Positions 30,559 to 39,942 of a DNA stretch of 64,000 nucleotides are shown in pieces (position 1 is the first letter of the stretch; every line of letters begins with the position of its first letter). The stretch is from Sulfitobacter sp. JL08 (lineage in GTDB: Bacteria; Pseudomonadota; Alphaproteobacteria; Rhodobacterales; Rhodobacteraceae): positions 1,922,001 to 1,986,000 of the forward strand of contig NZ_CP025815.1 in assembly GCF_003352045.1 (NCBI RefSeq). Reading direction: 5' to 3'. The position numbers were made by a program, and so were the translations under genes. The notes under the pieces were generated by a model. The model was not told where the DNA came from, did no database searches, and saw nothing but the letters and a program-made list of their open reading frames with translations.

Positions 30559-32103
30559 ATGTCAGACGTTGCACCTTCAAGACGGGCACGTGGTGGTGGC
30601 GGCGCAGCACGCCGCGCCGAGCGGTCTACCCTGAATATCGAAACCGCAAAGTTCATCGAGCGGAATATCCCGCTATACGAGATGCTGAACGACGAGGCGC
30701 TTGAGATCATCGAGCGCAATGCGGACATTATTCTGGAAGAGGTCGGGGTAAATTTTGTTAACAATCCGGCTGCACTTGAGCGCTGGCGCGCCGCTGGGGC
30801 CGAGATTGACGGCGAACGCGTGCGCATCCCGAAGGGTCTGGCGCGCGAATTGTGCAAGACCGCCCCGTCGCGGATCGTGCAACATGCACGCAATCCCGCC
30901 AAGAACGTCGAAATCGGAGGCAATACACTGGTTTGCGCACCGGTTTACGGCCCGCCCTTCGTGCGTGATGCCGCAGGCGGGCGCCGCTATGCAACAATGG
31001 ATGATTTCCAGAAATTCGTGAAACTGGGATACATGTCCAAATGGCTGCATCATTCGGGCGGCACCGTGTGTGAGCCGACGGACGTGCCGGTGAACAAGCG
31101 GCATCTCGACATGTTGCTGGCCCATATGACGCTGAGCGACAAGCCGTTCATGGGTTCGGTCACGGAACCAAGCCGCGCGCAGGACAGTGTGGACATGTGC
31201 GAGATCCTGTTCGGCAAGGAGTTCGTTCAGAACAACACCGTCATGACATCGCTGATCAACATCAACTCGCCCATGACCTTTGACGACGTGATGATGGGTG
31301 CGCTTGAGGTCTATGCCGCAAACAATCAGGCCTGCATCATTTCCCCGTTCATCGTGGGCGGCGCAATGGCGCCGGTTTCGGTGATCGGCACGCTGACGCA
31401 GGTGATGGCGGAATGTCTGGCAGGCATCGCCTATAGCCAGTTGGTGCGTCCGGGTGCGCCGGTGATTTTCGGGGCATTTGTGACATCAATCGACATGAAT
31501 TCCGGCGCGCCGACCTTTGGCACACCCGAAGCGTCGCAAATCCTTTACGGGGCAGGGCAGTTGGCCCGTCGCATGGGTCTGCCGTTCCGGTCGGGTGGTG
31601 GATTGTGCGGTAGCAAGCTGCCCGATGCGCAGGCGGCTTATGAAACCGCGCACACCCACAACGCGGCCCTGTTGGGCGGTGTGAACTTCATGCTGCATTC
31701 CTGCGGCTGGCTCGAGGGCGGTCTGGTGTCGTCTTTCGAGAAATTCGTGATGGACGCGGACCAACTGGGCATCTTGCACAACATGGCGCGCGGCGTTCAG
31801 TGGGATGAGAACGGTCAGGCGATGGATGCGATTCGCGAAGTTGGCCCGGGTGGGCATTATCTGGGATGTGCGCACACGCAGGCCAATTTCAAAGATGCGT
31901 TCTGGCGCACCGAGGTGTTCGATTACAAACCGTTCGAAACCTGGGACGAAGAAGGCGCGCGCGATACGCAGGCCCTGGCCTCTCTGCGGGTGGAGCGCCT
32001 GTTGAACGCCTATGAAAAGCCGCCCCTTGATCCGGCGGTTGAAGAGGCGTTGCAAGCTTATGTTGCCGAGAAAAAAGCATCTATGGCCGACGCTTTTGTC
32101 TAA
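30559..32103 (+). CDS. MttB-family trimethylamine/quaternary-amine methyltransferase
   Basis: 514 residues from the ATG at 30559, with CAAGGAAA upstream. COG5598/MttB superfamily, whose members demethylate trimethylamine or, when lacking pyrrolysine, glycine betaine and related quaternary amines, passing the methyl group to a corrinoid protein. The frame is open throughout with no in-frame TAG, so this is a non-pyrrolysine member. Motifs such as [16 protein letters not shown] and [12 protein letters not shown] are family-typical. An unusual N-terminal Arg/Gly-rich stretch precedes the domain. No corrinoid protein or activating enzyme gene is nearby. Confidence 0.88.
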   Translation: MSDVAPSRRARGGGGAARRAERSTLNIETAKFIERNIPLYEMLNDEALEIIERNADIILEEVGVNFVNNPAALERWRAAGAEIDGERVRIPKGLARELCKTAPSRIVQHARNPAKNVEIGGNTLVCAPVYGPPFVRDAAGGRRYATMDDFQKFVKLGYMSKWLHHSGGTVCEPTDVPVNKRHLDMLLAHMTLSDKPFMGSVTEPSRAQDSVDMCEILFGKEFVQNNTVMTSLININSPMTFDDVMMGALEVYAANNQACIISPFIVGGAMAPVSVIGTLTQVMAECLAGIAYSQLVRPGAPVIFGAFVTSIDMNSGAPTFGTPEASQILYGAGQLARRMGLPFRSGGGLCGSKLPDAQAAYETAHTHNAALLGGVNFMLHSCGWLEGGLVSSFEKFVMDADQLGILHNMARGVQWDENGQAMDAIREVGPGGHYLGCAHTQANFKDAFWRTEVFDYKPFETWDEEGARDTQALASLRVERLLNAYEKPPLDPAVEEALQAYVAEKKASMADAFV

Positions 32104-32390
32104 ACACTTTGCGAGGCGCGCAACAATCGCGCCTCGCCCATCATGGCGATCAGGATATCGACATGACGCACCAGCGAATAAGACGCATCGTCACTGATAC
32201 GCTGGCTGTTTATCGCCGCTTCCATTTCCATCAGTTTCAGTAGTGCAGGGGCGGGCCGCGGCGCGCTGCCATAGCCCAGTATCCGCTGCAGGTGCCGGTC
32301 ACGGCGGTATTCTTCGGCCCCGATGCGCGCCGCCCGCATTAACAGGCGCGGGCGCTTCAGAACTGTCAGCATGGTCAGAATGTCTTGCAC
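32100..32390 (-). CDS. Small conserved Rhodobacteraceae protein, DUF6477-like
   Basis: 96 residues from a GTG start with AAGGAAAGC upstream. Rich in Arg and Leu, mostly helical; the opening LTMLTVLKRPRLLMRAARIG and the closing RHVDILIAMMGEARLL match what I recall of the DUF6477 family, restricted to Rhodobacterales. Function unknown. Its stop overlaps that of the mttB-like gene tail to tail by four bases. It is divergent from a DUF6456-like regulator, a pairing that I believe recurs in relatives. Confidence 0.65.
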   Translation of the reverse strand: MQDILTMLTVLKRPRLLMRAARIGAEEYRRDRHLQRILGYGSAPRPAPALLKLMEMEAAINSQRISDDASYSLVRHVDILIAMMGEARLLRASQSV

Positions 32391-32590
32391 GGTGCTTTCC
32401 TTTTTTGTCCAGTCAAATCAAAGCGTCGGACATCAGGATGGCACAGGTTCGTGCCCTGTTGCGGAGGGCATACCCTGCGCGCACGGCGGATTCACGCGTG
32501 TTTATCAAATGGAAACAATAATTGGAATTTCCGATGATTTTAATCAAACAGTAATCAATACAACCCTAGGTAGTTTTCAACATCTTGGTA

Positions 32591-32665
32591 ATGAAAATGA
32601 ACAATCCGTTTCACGGAACCCGGTTCGTCGACCTGTTCAGTCGCACCAACCCACGGAGTGAGTGA
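32591..32665 (+). CDS. Possible 24-residue leader peptide
   Basis: The frame MKMNNPFHGTRFVDLFSRTN... runs from the ATG at 32591 (or 32597) to a TGA at 32663-32665 that overlaps the ATG of the next gene (TGATG). The geometry suggests translational coupling. The ribosome-binding site is weak (GGTA), so the call is tentative. Confidence 0.3.
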   Translation: MKMNNPFHGTRFVDLFSRTNPRSE

Positions 32666-33822
32666 TGACATACATGCCGTCTTGCACCGGGTTCCCGTTT
32701 TCCCTGCCGACCTGGGTGCCCGGAAATGTCGCGGATTATCTTGCCCACACTGAATCCGGTCTTTCAATTCGCGCGCTGGCCCGCAGCAAAGGCACACATG
32801 CATCAACCATCTTGCGCCAGATCCGCAAACTGGAGGCAAGGCGCGACGATCCGTTGATCGACACTGCCTTGCGCCGGTTGGGACAGGCCCATTTCCGGCC
32901 CGTGATTAAGGGGCGCTTCACTGTTTCATCAACCAAGGAGGGTATACCGATGTCTGTCAGCACCGGTTATGACACATCATCCAATCCGGACGGGGCATCC
33001 CTGTCCGGTGAAGCGGCGCGGATCCTGCGGCGCCTGTGCGAAACGGGCGCGGTTCTGGCCGTGGCCACAGATATGGAAAAATCCGTTGTCGTGCGCGACG
33101 GGCCGGACGGGGCCAGCACCCGCACTGCGGTTGTGGACACGACCGTGGCGCAGGCGATGGCGCTGAACGACTGGATTGCCTGCAAAACACCGGGGCGGCT
33201 GTCGCGCTATAAAATCACACCGGCCGGTCGCACGGCGCTGAGCCGGATGCTGGCGGAACAGGAAAACAGATGCCGGATTGCACGCGAATCCGGCTTTGCC
33301 GAGGATCAAAGCGGGTTCGACACACAACGCGCGGGCCCCTTGGAGCAGGGTGCAGACAGCGCAAAATCCCGTCGGTTGCGATATAATCTGGCGGAAAGCC
33401 CTTTTATTGCGCTGGCGCGCCGCAAGGACCGCGACGGCTCCCCCTTTCTGGGGGATGATCTTGTGCGGGCCGGCGAACGGTTGCGCGAAGATTTCGAACT
33501 GTCCCAGATGGGGCCGCGCATGACCCAGAACTGGGACCAGTTTCTGACAGGGGGCATCCGTTCGGGGGGAGCCGGGCATAATGAAGGGGCCGCAGGCCCG
33601 ATGCGTGCACGCGAACGGGTGGCACAGGCCTTAAGTGACCTTGGGCCGGGCCTGTCTGATGTTGCCTTGCGATGCTGTTGCTTTCTGGAAGGGCTGGAAA
33701 TGGCGGAAAAACGCATGGGATGGTCGGCACGGTCAGGCAAGATTGCGCTGCGCATCGCCCTGCAGCGTCTGAAACGGCACTACAGCGAAACAAAAGGCGG
33801 GGCAGGATCGATGATCGGCTGA
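32665..33822 (+). CDS. DUF6456 domain protein with helix-turn-helix
   Basis: 385 residues from the ATG at 32665, with ACGGAG six bases upstream. The N-terminal part (GLSIRALARSKGTHASTILRQIRKLE) looks like a helix-turn-helix; the C-terminal third (ARRKDRDGSPFLGDDLVRAGERLREDFE to MGWSARSGKIALRIALQRL) is the DUF6456 domain as I recall it, found across alphaproteobacteria. A GlyGlyAla-rich linker lies between. Probably a DNA-binding regulator; targets unknown. Divergent from the DUF6477-like gene. Confidence 0.7.
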   Translation: MTYMPSCTGFPFSLPTWVPGNVADYLAHTESGLSIRALARSKGTHASTILRQIRKLEARRDDPLIDTALRRLGQAHFRPVIKGRFTVSSTKEGIPMSVSTGYDTSSNPDGASLSGEAARILRRLCETGAVLAVATDMEKSVVVRDGPDGASTRTAVVDTTVAQAMALNDWIACKTPGRLSRYKITPAGRTALSRMLAEQENRCRIARESGFAEDQSGFDTQRAGPLEQGADSAKSRRLRYNLAESPFIALARRKDRDGSPFLGDDLVRAGERLREDFELSQMGPRMTQNWDQFLTGGIRSGGAGHNEGAAGPMRARERVAQALSDLGPGLSDVALRCCCFLEGLEMAEKRMGWSARSGKIALRIALQRLKRHYSETKGGAGSMIG

Positions 33823-33915
33823 AGTTTCACCTTTGCGTGTGGCCCTGCAACGGTGATTGAGAAGTGCGCGCCGGCTGATTAGCCTGAATGCTGAAACCGG
33901 TGGCAGGGACTGAGC

Positions 33916-34371
33916 ATGACATATTTTGATCGCAAGGACGCATTGGCCCTGTTCATTTTGCGGCTGGGTCTGGTCTGGTTCATGTTTCTGTGGGCTGCGC
34001 ACAAGCTGATCACCCCGGCGCAATATCAGCAACTGGCCCGGCATTTCGACGGGGTCGAGGTGTCGCTGACCCAGATCTACATTGCCGGTGGCGTACAGAT
34101 CTTTCTGTGTCTGCTGGCCCTGCTGGGGGCGTTGCGCCTTTTCAGTTACGGCAGTCTGGCCCTGATGCACCTTTATACCATCTCGCGCCGGTGGGAGGGG
34201 TTTCTTGATCCGTTTGCCCTGAACGACAAGGGCTTTCCCGTTCACCGCAATCAGGTGATCGATCTGGCTGTGCTGGCGGCGTTTGCCGCTTTGTTGCTAT
34301 TGATCCATCGTGACCATTTCAGCGTCGGCGGCTGGCTGCGGCGGCACCAAGGCGCGCATTGGTGGCACTAG
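33916..34371 (+). CDS. DoxX-like small membrane protein
   Basis: 151 residues with four hydrophobic segments (ALFILRLGLVWFMFLWAAHKLI; IYIAGGVQIFLCLLALLGAL; SYGSLALMHLYTI; VIDLAVLAAFAALLLLI), an arrangement resembling the DoxX family. A His-rich tail (HQGAHWWH) ends the protein. A cytoplasmic loop is rich in Arg and Trp. The gene is followed by the dispersed motif and an intrinsic terminator. Function unknown. Confidence 0.65.
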   Translation: MTYFDRKDALALFILRLGLVWFMFLWAAHKLITPAQYQQLARHFDGVEVSLTQIYIAGGVQIFLCLLALLGALRLFSYGSLALMHLYTISRRWEGFLDPFALNDKGFPVHRNQVIDLAVLAAFAALLLLIHRDHFSVGGWLRRHQGAHWWH

Positions 34372-34404
34372 AGCGGCCCAGGAAAAGGGTCGCCTTCGGC
34401 GAAA

Positions 34405-34424
34405 GTATTTATGAAAAGATGAAG
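34405..34424 (+). repeat. Dispersed intergenic motif, copy B
   Basis: GTATTTATGAAAAGATGAAG, 19 of 20 bases as in copy A. It is preceded by the small hairpin TCGCC-ttc-GGCGA (34390-34402) and lies 33 bases after the DoxX-like stop codon. Confidence 0.6.
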
Positions 34425-34457
34425 CGGAAAAGGAGAACAGCCGACGATAAAACAGAG

Positions 34458-34481
34458 GCGACATTGCGTCGCTGGTTTTTT
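34458..34481 (+). terminator. Putative intrinsic terminator
   Basis: GCGAC (34458-34462), loop ATTGC, GTCGC (34468-34472), then TGG and six T residues. Short stem but a good T-run; it separates the DoxX-like gene from lipA. Confidence 0.55.
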
Positions 34482-34538
34482 CGCTTATGTCAGGGTATAT
34501 GAGCGATAGTTTAACGGCTAAACCAAAAGGCCCGCCCG

Positions 34539-35492
34539 ATGCGTGATTTGAAAATACCCGAACATCGTCACCCTGAAAAAGCCCGCCGCCCCGATAATCC
34601 CCAGCCAAAGAAACCGGCATGGATCAGGGTCAAGGCGCCGGGCGGCAAGGGCTATGCCGATACCGCCAAGATCATGCGCGACAACAAGCTGGTCACCGTC
34701 TGCGAAGAAGCCGGTTGCCCCAATGTCGGCGAATGCTGGAGCCAGGGCCACGCCACCATGATGATCATGGGCGAGGTCTGCACGCGGGCCTGCACGTTCT
34801 GCAACATCGCCACCGGCAAACCGCCCGAAGATCTGGACGTGTTCGAACCGGGACGGGTTGCGGATGCGGTAAAAAAACTGGGTCTGAACCACGTTGTGAT
34901 CACATCCGTGGATCGTGACGACATCGAAGACGGCGGGGCAGCGCATTTTGCCCAGACGATCCGCGCTATCCGCAAACAATCACCCGATACCACGATCGAA
35001 ATCCTGACGCCGGATTTCATCCGCTGCGATCCATCGGTTCTGGAACAGGTTGTCGAAGCGCGCCCCGACGTGTTCAACCACAATCTTGAAACCGTTCCCG
35101 GCCTTTATCCGCAGGTGCGACCCGGTGCCCGCTATTTCCATTCCCTGCGTCTGTTGCAGCGGGTCAAGGAAATGGACCCGTCGATGTTTACCAAATCCGG
35201 TATCATGGTGGGTCTTGGCGAAGACCGTCAGGCCGTGATGCAGGTGATGGAAGACATGCGTGCCGCCGATATCGATTTTCTGACCATCGGCCAGTATCTG
35301 CAACCCACGCCGAAACACCACAAGGTGGACCGTTTTGTCCACCCTGATGAATTTGCCGCCTATGAAAAAGCTGCCTATGGCAAAGGGTTCCTGATGGTTT
35401 CGGCCACGCCGCTGACGCGATCAAGCTATCATGCCGGTGACGATTTCGCGCGTCTGCGCGAGGCGCGGATCAGGAAATTGTCGGGCCAGTAG
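34539..35492 (+). CDS. lipA: Lipoyl synthase LipA
   Basis: 317 residues. A radical SAM enzyme that inserts two sulfurs into octanoyl groups on the lipoyl domains of 2-oxoacid dehydrogenases. Both 4Fe-4S sites are visible: the auxiliary cluster motif [12 protein letters not shown] and the radical SAM motif CTRACTFC. The C-terminal [13 protein letters not shown] supplies the conserved serine ligand region. It is monocistronic here; the next gene is convergent. Confidence 0.97.
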   Translation: MRDLKIPEHRHPEKARRPDNPQPKKPAWIRVKAPGGKGYADTAKIMRDNKLVTVCEEAGCPNVGECWSQGHATMMIMGEVCTRACTFCNIATGKPPEDLDVFEPGRVADAVKKLGLNHVVITSVDRDDIEDGGAAHFAQTIRAIRKQSPDTTIEILTPDFIRCDPSVLEQVVEARPDVFNHNLETVPGLYPQVRPGARYFHSLRLLQRVKEMDPSMFTKSGIMVGLGEDRQAVMQVMEDMRAADIDFLTIGQYLQPTPKHHKVDRFVHPDEFAAYEKAAYGKGFLMVSATPLTRSSYHAGDDFARLREARIRKLSGQ

Positions 35493-35498
35493 GCGCAG

Positions 35499-36377
35499 TT
35501 ACGGCAACGCCTTGAGGTAGGCCGCGATTGCAGCGCGGTCACTGGCGGGCAGGCGGGCCATGTTGCCAACCACTTTCGCCATGTGACCACCGGCGCTGTC
35601 ATACTCCGGTGTGAACCCGCTTTCCAGATAGTAGGCGATGTCGGCCGCGCTCCAGGTCAGGCTGGCCGGATCGATCCCCGGAATGCGCCCTTTGCCGGAC
35701 GGGTTGGGCGCGCCCGTCATCCAGTTCGACAGGTCAAGTCCGCCAGCAAAATCGCGCGGCGTATGACATTCCGAACAATGGCCCGGCCCTTCGACAAGAT
35801 AGCGACCGCGCGCGATCTGTGCATCCACATCGCCGGCCAGCACCCAATCGTCTTTCAGGTTAAGCTGCTTCCACAGCCCGATGCCGCGCCGCACCGTAAA
35901 GGGAAACCCCAGATCATGGGGCGGGTTGACCTGATCTGACGCGGGCAGGGTGACCAGATAGGCATGCAGGTCGACGACATCCTGTGCCGTCATCTTGGTG
36001 TAGGATGTGTAAGGAAAAGACGGGTAATAATGCCGACCGTCAGGCGATACACCGGCCATCATAGCATTGGCGAGGTCAAGCGCGCTCCACCCGCCAATGC
36101 CCGCTTCGGGGTGGGGCGAGATATTGGGCACGGTGAACGCCCCGAAATCGCTGGCAAGGGATTGGCCGCCCGCCAGCACCAGAAGATCATCGCCTTTGGC
36201 ATCATCCGCTGCATGGCAGGATGCGCAACCGCCCGCCCAGAACACAAGCGCGCCCTGTTCGGGATCGGGCGTCAGCCCCGCCAACAGGGCATCATCTACC
36301 CCGACAGGGCGGGACAGCCACCAACCGAAAGCCGCCCCGAGCAGTGCAAGAAAAATGCCCCAGCGCACCAGTCGCAT
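35499..36377 (-). CDS. Membrane-anchored di-heme cytochrome c
   Basis: 292 residues. One N-terminal hydrophobic anchor (WGIFLALLGAAFGWWL), then two class I heme domains with CASCH (about residue 51) and CSECH (about residue 199). The axial methionines are plausibly in the MMAGVSPDGRHYYPSFPYT region and near GFTPEYDSAGGHM. Resembles the cytochrome subunits of membrane dehydrogenases and electron carriers in the periplasm. It lies six bases after the cytochrome c'-like gene on the same strand, so the two form an operon. Confidence 0.88.
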   Translation of the reverse strand: MRLVRWGIFLALLGAAFGWWLSRPVGVDDALLAGLTPDPEQGALVFWAGGCASCHAADDAKGDDLLVLAGGQSLASDFGAFTVPNISPHPEAGIGGWSALDLANAMMAGVSPDGRHYYPSFPYTSYTKMTAQDVVDLHAYLVTLPASDQVNPPHDLGFPFTVRRGIGLWKQLNLKDDWVLAGDVDAQIARGRYLVEGPGHCSECHTPRDFAGGLDLSNWMTGAPNPSGKGRIPGIDPASLTWSAADIAYYLESGFTPEYDSAGGHMAKVVGNMARLPASDRAAIAAYLKALP

Positions 36378-36383
36378 GGGGTA

Positions 36384-36842
36384 TCACCCTTCAGGTGCGC
36401 GAAAGGTTTCGTGGCAGGCCTTGCAGCTTCCCCCCATCGGGCCCATTGCAGGGCCAATGGCATCCGGTCCGCCCGCCACAGCGGCCTGCATCGCCACTGC
36501 CGCCTTGCCGAAATCGGCCCATTTGGCCGCGAATTCATCGGGCTTTTCCCATATATTGGGCTGCGCTCGGGTACCATCGATCGACATGTTGTCCGAACCG
36601 GCGGGCCACATCGCGTCTTCGTGGAGATTTGACACGGTCACCAGATTATCGGCGGCTTCCTGTGCCATCCCGGCATCAAATTCTCGTTCGCCCTTTAGCA
36701 TGTCACCCAGCAAGCCAAGGTTGAACGCCATGATCCGGAACTGGCCCTGACGGGCTTTCTTTTCGGCGTTGAAATCCTGTGCAAAAGCCGTTGTTGCGGT
36801 CAGCGCGACCGCTGCGACTGCTGTTATCGAAATAATCTTCAT
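36384..36842 (-). CDS. Cytochrome c'-type (class II) heme protein
   Basis: 152 residues, with a clear signal peptide of about 22 residues ending Ala-Phe-Ala-Gln. The heme motif CKACH is near the C-terminus, the layout of four-helix-bundle class II cytochromes, which bind NO or transfer electrons in the periplasm. The helix QGQFRIMAFNLGLLGDML provides the usual Met or aromatic near the heme face. First gene of a two-gene cytochrome operon. Confidence 0.88.
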   Translation of the reverse strand: MKIISITAVAAVALTATTAFAQDFNAEKKARQGQFRIMAFNLGLLGDMLKGEREFDAGMAQEAADNLVTVSNLHEDAMWPAGSDNMSIDGTRAQPNIWEKPDEFAAKWADFGKAAVAMQAAVAGGPDAIGPAMGPMGGSCKACHETFRAPEG

Positions 36843-36952
36843 TGGGCCCTCCGGTTTTTCTGTTGTGGCGCCATCGTGAAGCGATCTGCCCCTGTGTCAA
36901 ATAAACTATTTGAGAACAACGCAAAAAACTGCGGGCACAGCACGTTTTTTGC

Positions 36953-37135
36953 CTAATCGGAATAACGCTTGATTCTGGTGTTTTCGGTGCTGGCCCAATC
37001 CGGCCACACGCCGAAATGATCCAGCGCATAGATCGCCGCGCTGATCGCCACGACCGCCGCAAGCAGCTTCATGCGCGCAACCGAAGGCGGCCTGTCTGCC
37101 CAGCGGCGCAACCGCAACAGATGCCGGATGTTCAT
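36953..37135 (-). CDS. Small membrane protein downstream of hpt
   Basis: 60 residues; an Arg-rich N-terminus ([14 protein letters not shown]) followed by one membrane segment ([22 protein letters not shown]) and a polar tail. The ATG at 37135 overlaps the hpt stop codon (ATGA), which supports expression. I do not recognise the family; similar short proteins follow hpt in relatives as far as I recall. Confidence 0.6.
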   Translation of the reverse strand: MNIRHLLRLRRWADRPPSVARMKLLAAVVAISAAIYALDHFGVWPDWASTENTRIKRYSD

Positions 37136-37668
37136 TCGGTGAATCGCACCTTGCCGATAAAGGGCAGGTTGCGATTGCGTTGTGCAAAGTCGATGCCATA
37201 GCCGACGACGAATTCGTCGGGAATTTCAAATCCGGTCCAGTCGGCCTTGAAATCAACCTCGCGGCGGCTGGGTTTGTCCAGCAGGGCGATGGATTTCAAA
37301 CGCGCGGGGTGGCGGCTTTCCAACAGGTGCGTGACGTGGTTCAGCGTGTGGCCGGTATCGACGATATCTTCGACGACCAGAACATCGCGCCCTTCAATTG
37401 CGCCGCGTAAATCCTTGAGAATACGCACTTCCCGCGTGCTTTCCATGCCATCCCCGTATGAAGACGCTTCCAGAAAATCGACTTCGATCGGAAGATCAAG
37501 TTCGCGCACCAGATCGGCAATGAACACAAAACTGCCGCGCAGCAGGCCGACAACAACCAGTTTGTCGGTATCCTTGAATTCTTCGTGAATCTCGCGACAC
37601 AGTTCCTCGATTCGCGCTGCAATCGATTTGGCCGAGATCATTTCATCAATGACATATGGACGCGTCAT
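37132..37668 (-). CDS. hpt: Hypoxanthine phosphoribosyltransferase
   Basis: 178 residues, type I phosphoribosyltransferase for purine salvage (hypoxanthine or guanine plus PRPP to nucleotide). The PRPP-binding motif [14 protein letters not shown] is complete; the N-terminal [19 protein letters not shown] and [12 protein letters not shown] are typical. A 60-residue membrane protein gene overlaps its stop. It is divergent from the COQ10-like gene. Confidence 0.95.
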   Translation of the reverse strand: MTRPYVIDEMISAKSIAARIEELCREIHEEFKDTDKLVVVGLLRGSFVFIADLVRELDLPIEVDFLEASSYGDGMESTREVRILKDLRGAIEGRDVLVVEDIVDTGHTLNHVTHLLESRHPARLKSIALLDKPSRREVDFKADWTGFEIPDEFVVGYGIDFAQRNRNLPFIGKVRFTE

Positions 37669-37745
37669 TCTGCCTTCCCCTTGATTTTCCCGCCAAACAA
37701 TACGACATCGGGCGGCACTGTCACGGTCAAAGGCAAGAATTCAAG

Positions 37746-38192
37746 ATGCCCACCCATTCGGAAACGCGCCATTTGCCGTATTCTGCGCAGCAAATGTACG
37801 ATCTGGTGGCAGATGTGGCGCGATATCCCGAATTTCTGCCCTGGTGCGCGGCAGCGCGGATCAGATCGACACGCGATATCCCCGATGGCGGCGTCGTGAT
37901 GGAGGCCGATCTGGTGATTTCCTTCAAGGTCTTTCGCGAACGCTTTGGCAGCCGCGTGACGTTGTGGCCCGCGCAGTACAAGATTGACACGGAATATCTG
38001 GATGGCCCGTTCCGCTACATGAAATCGAACTGGGCTTTTGCCGATGCGCCGGGGGGATGCGAGGTGACGTTTTTCGTGGATTTTGAATTCAAGAACGCGG
38101 TTTTGCAGGGCATCATCGGCGTGGTGTTCAACGAGGCGATGCAGCGGATCGTGCGGGCCTTTGAACGGCGGGCGGCAGAGCTTTATGGCTGA
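37746..38192 (+). CDS. COQ10/RatA-type START-domain protein
   Basis: 148 residues from the ATG at 37746; an upstream extension of the frame to 37656 is not conserved. The START/polyketide-cyclase fold of the COQ10 family binds ubiquinone and aids respiration; E. coli RatA is a paralog. Motifs YDLVADVARYPEFLPWC and the closing IVRAFERRAAEL are typical. It overlaps the MmgE/PrpD-like gene by eight bases. Confidence 0.9.
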   Translation: MPTHSETRHLPYSAQQMYDLVADVARYPEFLPWCAAARIRSTRDIPDGGVVMEADLVISFKVFRERFGSRVTLWPAQYKIDTEYLDGPFRYMKSNWAFADAPGGCEVTFFVDFEFKNAVLQGIIGVVFNEAMQRIVRAFERRAAELYG

Positions 38193-39462
38193 TCCTGTCG
38201 AACAGATTGTCTCTGCGGCGACTGCGCCGCCGCCACCGGATGCGCTGGAAGTGATGCGTCTGTCGCTGGTGGATTGGCTTTCGGTCGGTCTGGCGGGGCG
38301 GGAAGAACCGGTTTCAACGCTGACCCGCGACATGGTGCTGGCCGAAGGCGGCCATGCGCAGGCCACGCTTTTTGGCGGGCAAAAGGCACCGGCGCGGGCG
38401 GCGGCGCTGTGCAATGGGGCCTGTTCGCATGCGCTGGATTATGACGACACACATTTTGCCCACATCGGGCACCCTTCGGTTGCGGTGATCCCCGCGGCGC
38501 TGGCCGTGGCCGAGATGTGCAATGCCACGCCCGAACAGATGGTGCGCGCCGCCCTGGCCGGATGCGAGGCATCGGTGCGCTTCGGCCTGTTGTTCGGGCG
38601 CAGCCACTACCAGACGGGATTTCACCAGACGGCCACGGCGGGGGCGTTCGGCGCGACTGTCGCTGCGGTTTTATTGCTTTCGGATGAGCGCGCAGTGATG
38701 GCGCACGCCCTTGGTCTAGTCAGCACGCGCGCATCTGGGCTGAAATCGCAGTTCGGCACCATGGGCAAACCGTTCAACGCCGGTATTGCCGCATCAAACG
38801 GGGTCGAGGCGGCGCTGCTGGCACAGTGCGGGTTCATATCCAACCCGGATGCCATTACCGGTGCCTTGGGGTTCACCGATACACATCACTGCGAAGCAAC
38901 GGACGCGCAGCCAGACGGGTTTCTGATGCCGCAGGTCCAGCACAAGTTCCACGCCTGCTGCCATGGTCTGCACGCCGCGCTTGAGGCGCTGGAAACTCTG
39001 AAACCGGTTGCACCGGACACTGTGCGCACCCTGCGGGTGCACACAAATCCACGCTGGATGAGCGTGTGCAACAAATCCTCAGTGACCACGGGGCTTGAGG
39101 CAAAGTTCAGCTATCGCGCAGTGCTGGCCCTGTCATTGGCGGGGCACAGCACGGCGGCGCTGGACAGCTACAATGATACGCTGTGCGCCGATCCGCAGCT
39201 TGCCGCTTTACGCGCGCGCGTGGATGTGGTTGCGGATGACAGTATTGCGGAAACCGCCACCGGGCTTGTGCTTGACACCGATCAGGGACAGCGCACCGCA
39301 ACGTTTGATCTGAACACGCCGCTGACAGGGCCGGAACGCGCGCAGCGGATCAGATCGAAATCGGCGGCGTTGCTGGGGGCGGACAAGGCAGATGCCGTCT
39401 GGCAGGTCGTGCACGCAGCCGACGCCACCATGGCCGACCTGACGGCGACGATGGTCCCCTGA
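38185..39462 (+). CDS. MmgE/PrpD-family protein
   Basis: 425 residues from the ATG at 38185, eight bases inside the COQ10-like gene. The MmgE/PrpD fold includes 2-methylcitrate dehydratase and cis-aconitate decarboxylase; the exact reaction cannot be told. The family helical core is seen in ALCNGACSHALDYDDTHFAHIGHP and FHQTATAGAFGATVAA, followed by the KFHACCHG segment. There are no prpBC genes nearby, so a role in propionate use is not supported by context. Confidence 0.85.
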   Translation: MADPVEQIVSAATAPPPPDALEVMRLSLVDWLSVGLAGREEPVSTLTRDMVLAEGGHAQATLFGGQKAPARAAALCNGACSHALDYDDTHFAHIGHPSVAVIPAALAVAEMCNATPEQMVRAALAGCEASVRFGLLFGRSHYQTGFHQTATAGAFGATVAAVLLLSDERAVMAHALGLVSTRASGLKSQFGTMGKPFNAGIAASNGVEAALLAQCGFISNPDAITGALGFTDTHHCEATDAQPDGFLMPQVQHKFHACCHGLHAALEALETLKPVAPDTVRTLRVHTNPRWMSVCNKSSVTTGLEAKFSYRAVLALSLAGHSTAALDSYNDTLCADPQLAALRARVDVVADDSIAETATGLVLDTDQGQRTATFDLNTPLTGPERAQRIRSKSAALLGADKADAVWQVVHAADATMADLTATMVP

Positions 39463-39942
39463 TCACGCCCCTGCAGGGGCCAGCGCGGTTTGTAGCAGAA
39501 ACAGCGCGTGATCCCTTGCGGCAGCGCGCACCTTGTCCCGTCCCAAGGCCCCGAATTCCACGGTTTCGCAAACTGTTGCGCGCCCCGTGGCGGCCAGCGC
39601 GAAACACACGCGCCCTTCGGGTTTGAAATCGGAACCGCCCGGACCGGCGATGCCGGTAATGGCCACGCTTAACTGCACAGGGGCATTGCGCAATGCGCCA
39701 TCCGCCATGGCGCGCGCCACTTCTTCCGACACGGCACCGTAGGTATCCAGTGTTTCCACCGACACGCCCAGCATGTCCTGTTTGGCCTGATTGGTATAGG
39801 TCACAAAGCCGCGTTCGAACACTTCCGAAGATCCGGCCACATCGGTCAGCGCGGCGGCAACCATGCCACCTGTGCAGCTTTCGGCGGTGGCGATCATGAT
39901 GCCCTGGGCACTGGCCGCGTTCAGGATGGCCGCGACAGTCAC
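39463..39942 (-). CDS. CinA-family nicotinamide-nucleotide amidohydrolase
   Basis: 159 residues starting at the GTG at 39942, which overlaps the pgpA TGA (GTGA); a longer frame from 39969 lies inside pgpA. The C-terminal CinA (PncC) domain only: ATAESCTGGMVAAALTDVAGSS holds the catalytic Ser/Thr, and ITGIAGPGGSDFKPEGRVCFAL follows. It deamidates NMN for NAD recycling. Last gene of the ispDF-pgpA-cinA operon. Confidence 0.9.
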   Translation of the reverse strand: MTVAAILNAASAQGIMIATAESCTGGMVAAALTDVAGSSEVFERGFVTYTNQAKQDMLGVSVETLDTYGAVSEEVARAMADGALRNAPVQLSVAITGIAGPGGSDFKPEGRVCFALAATGRATVCETVEFGALGRDKVRAAARDHALFLLQTALAPAGA

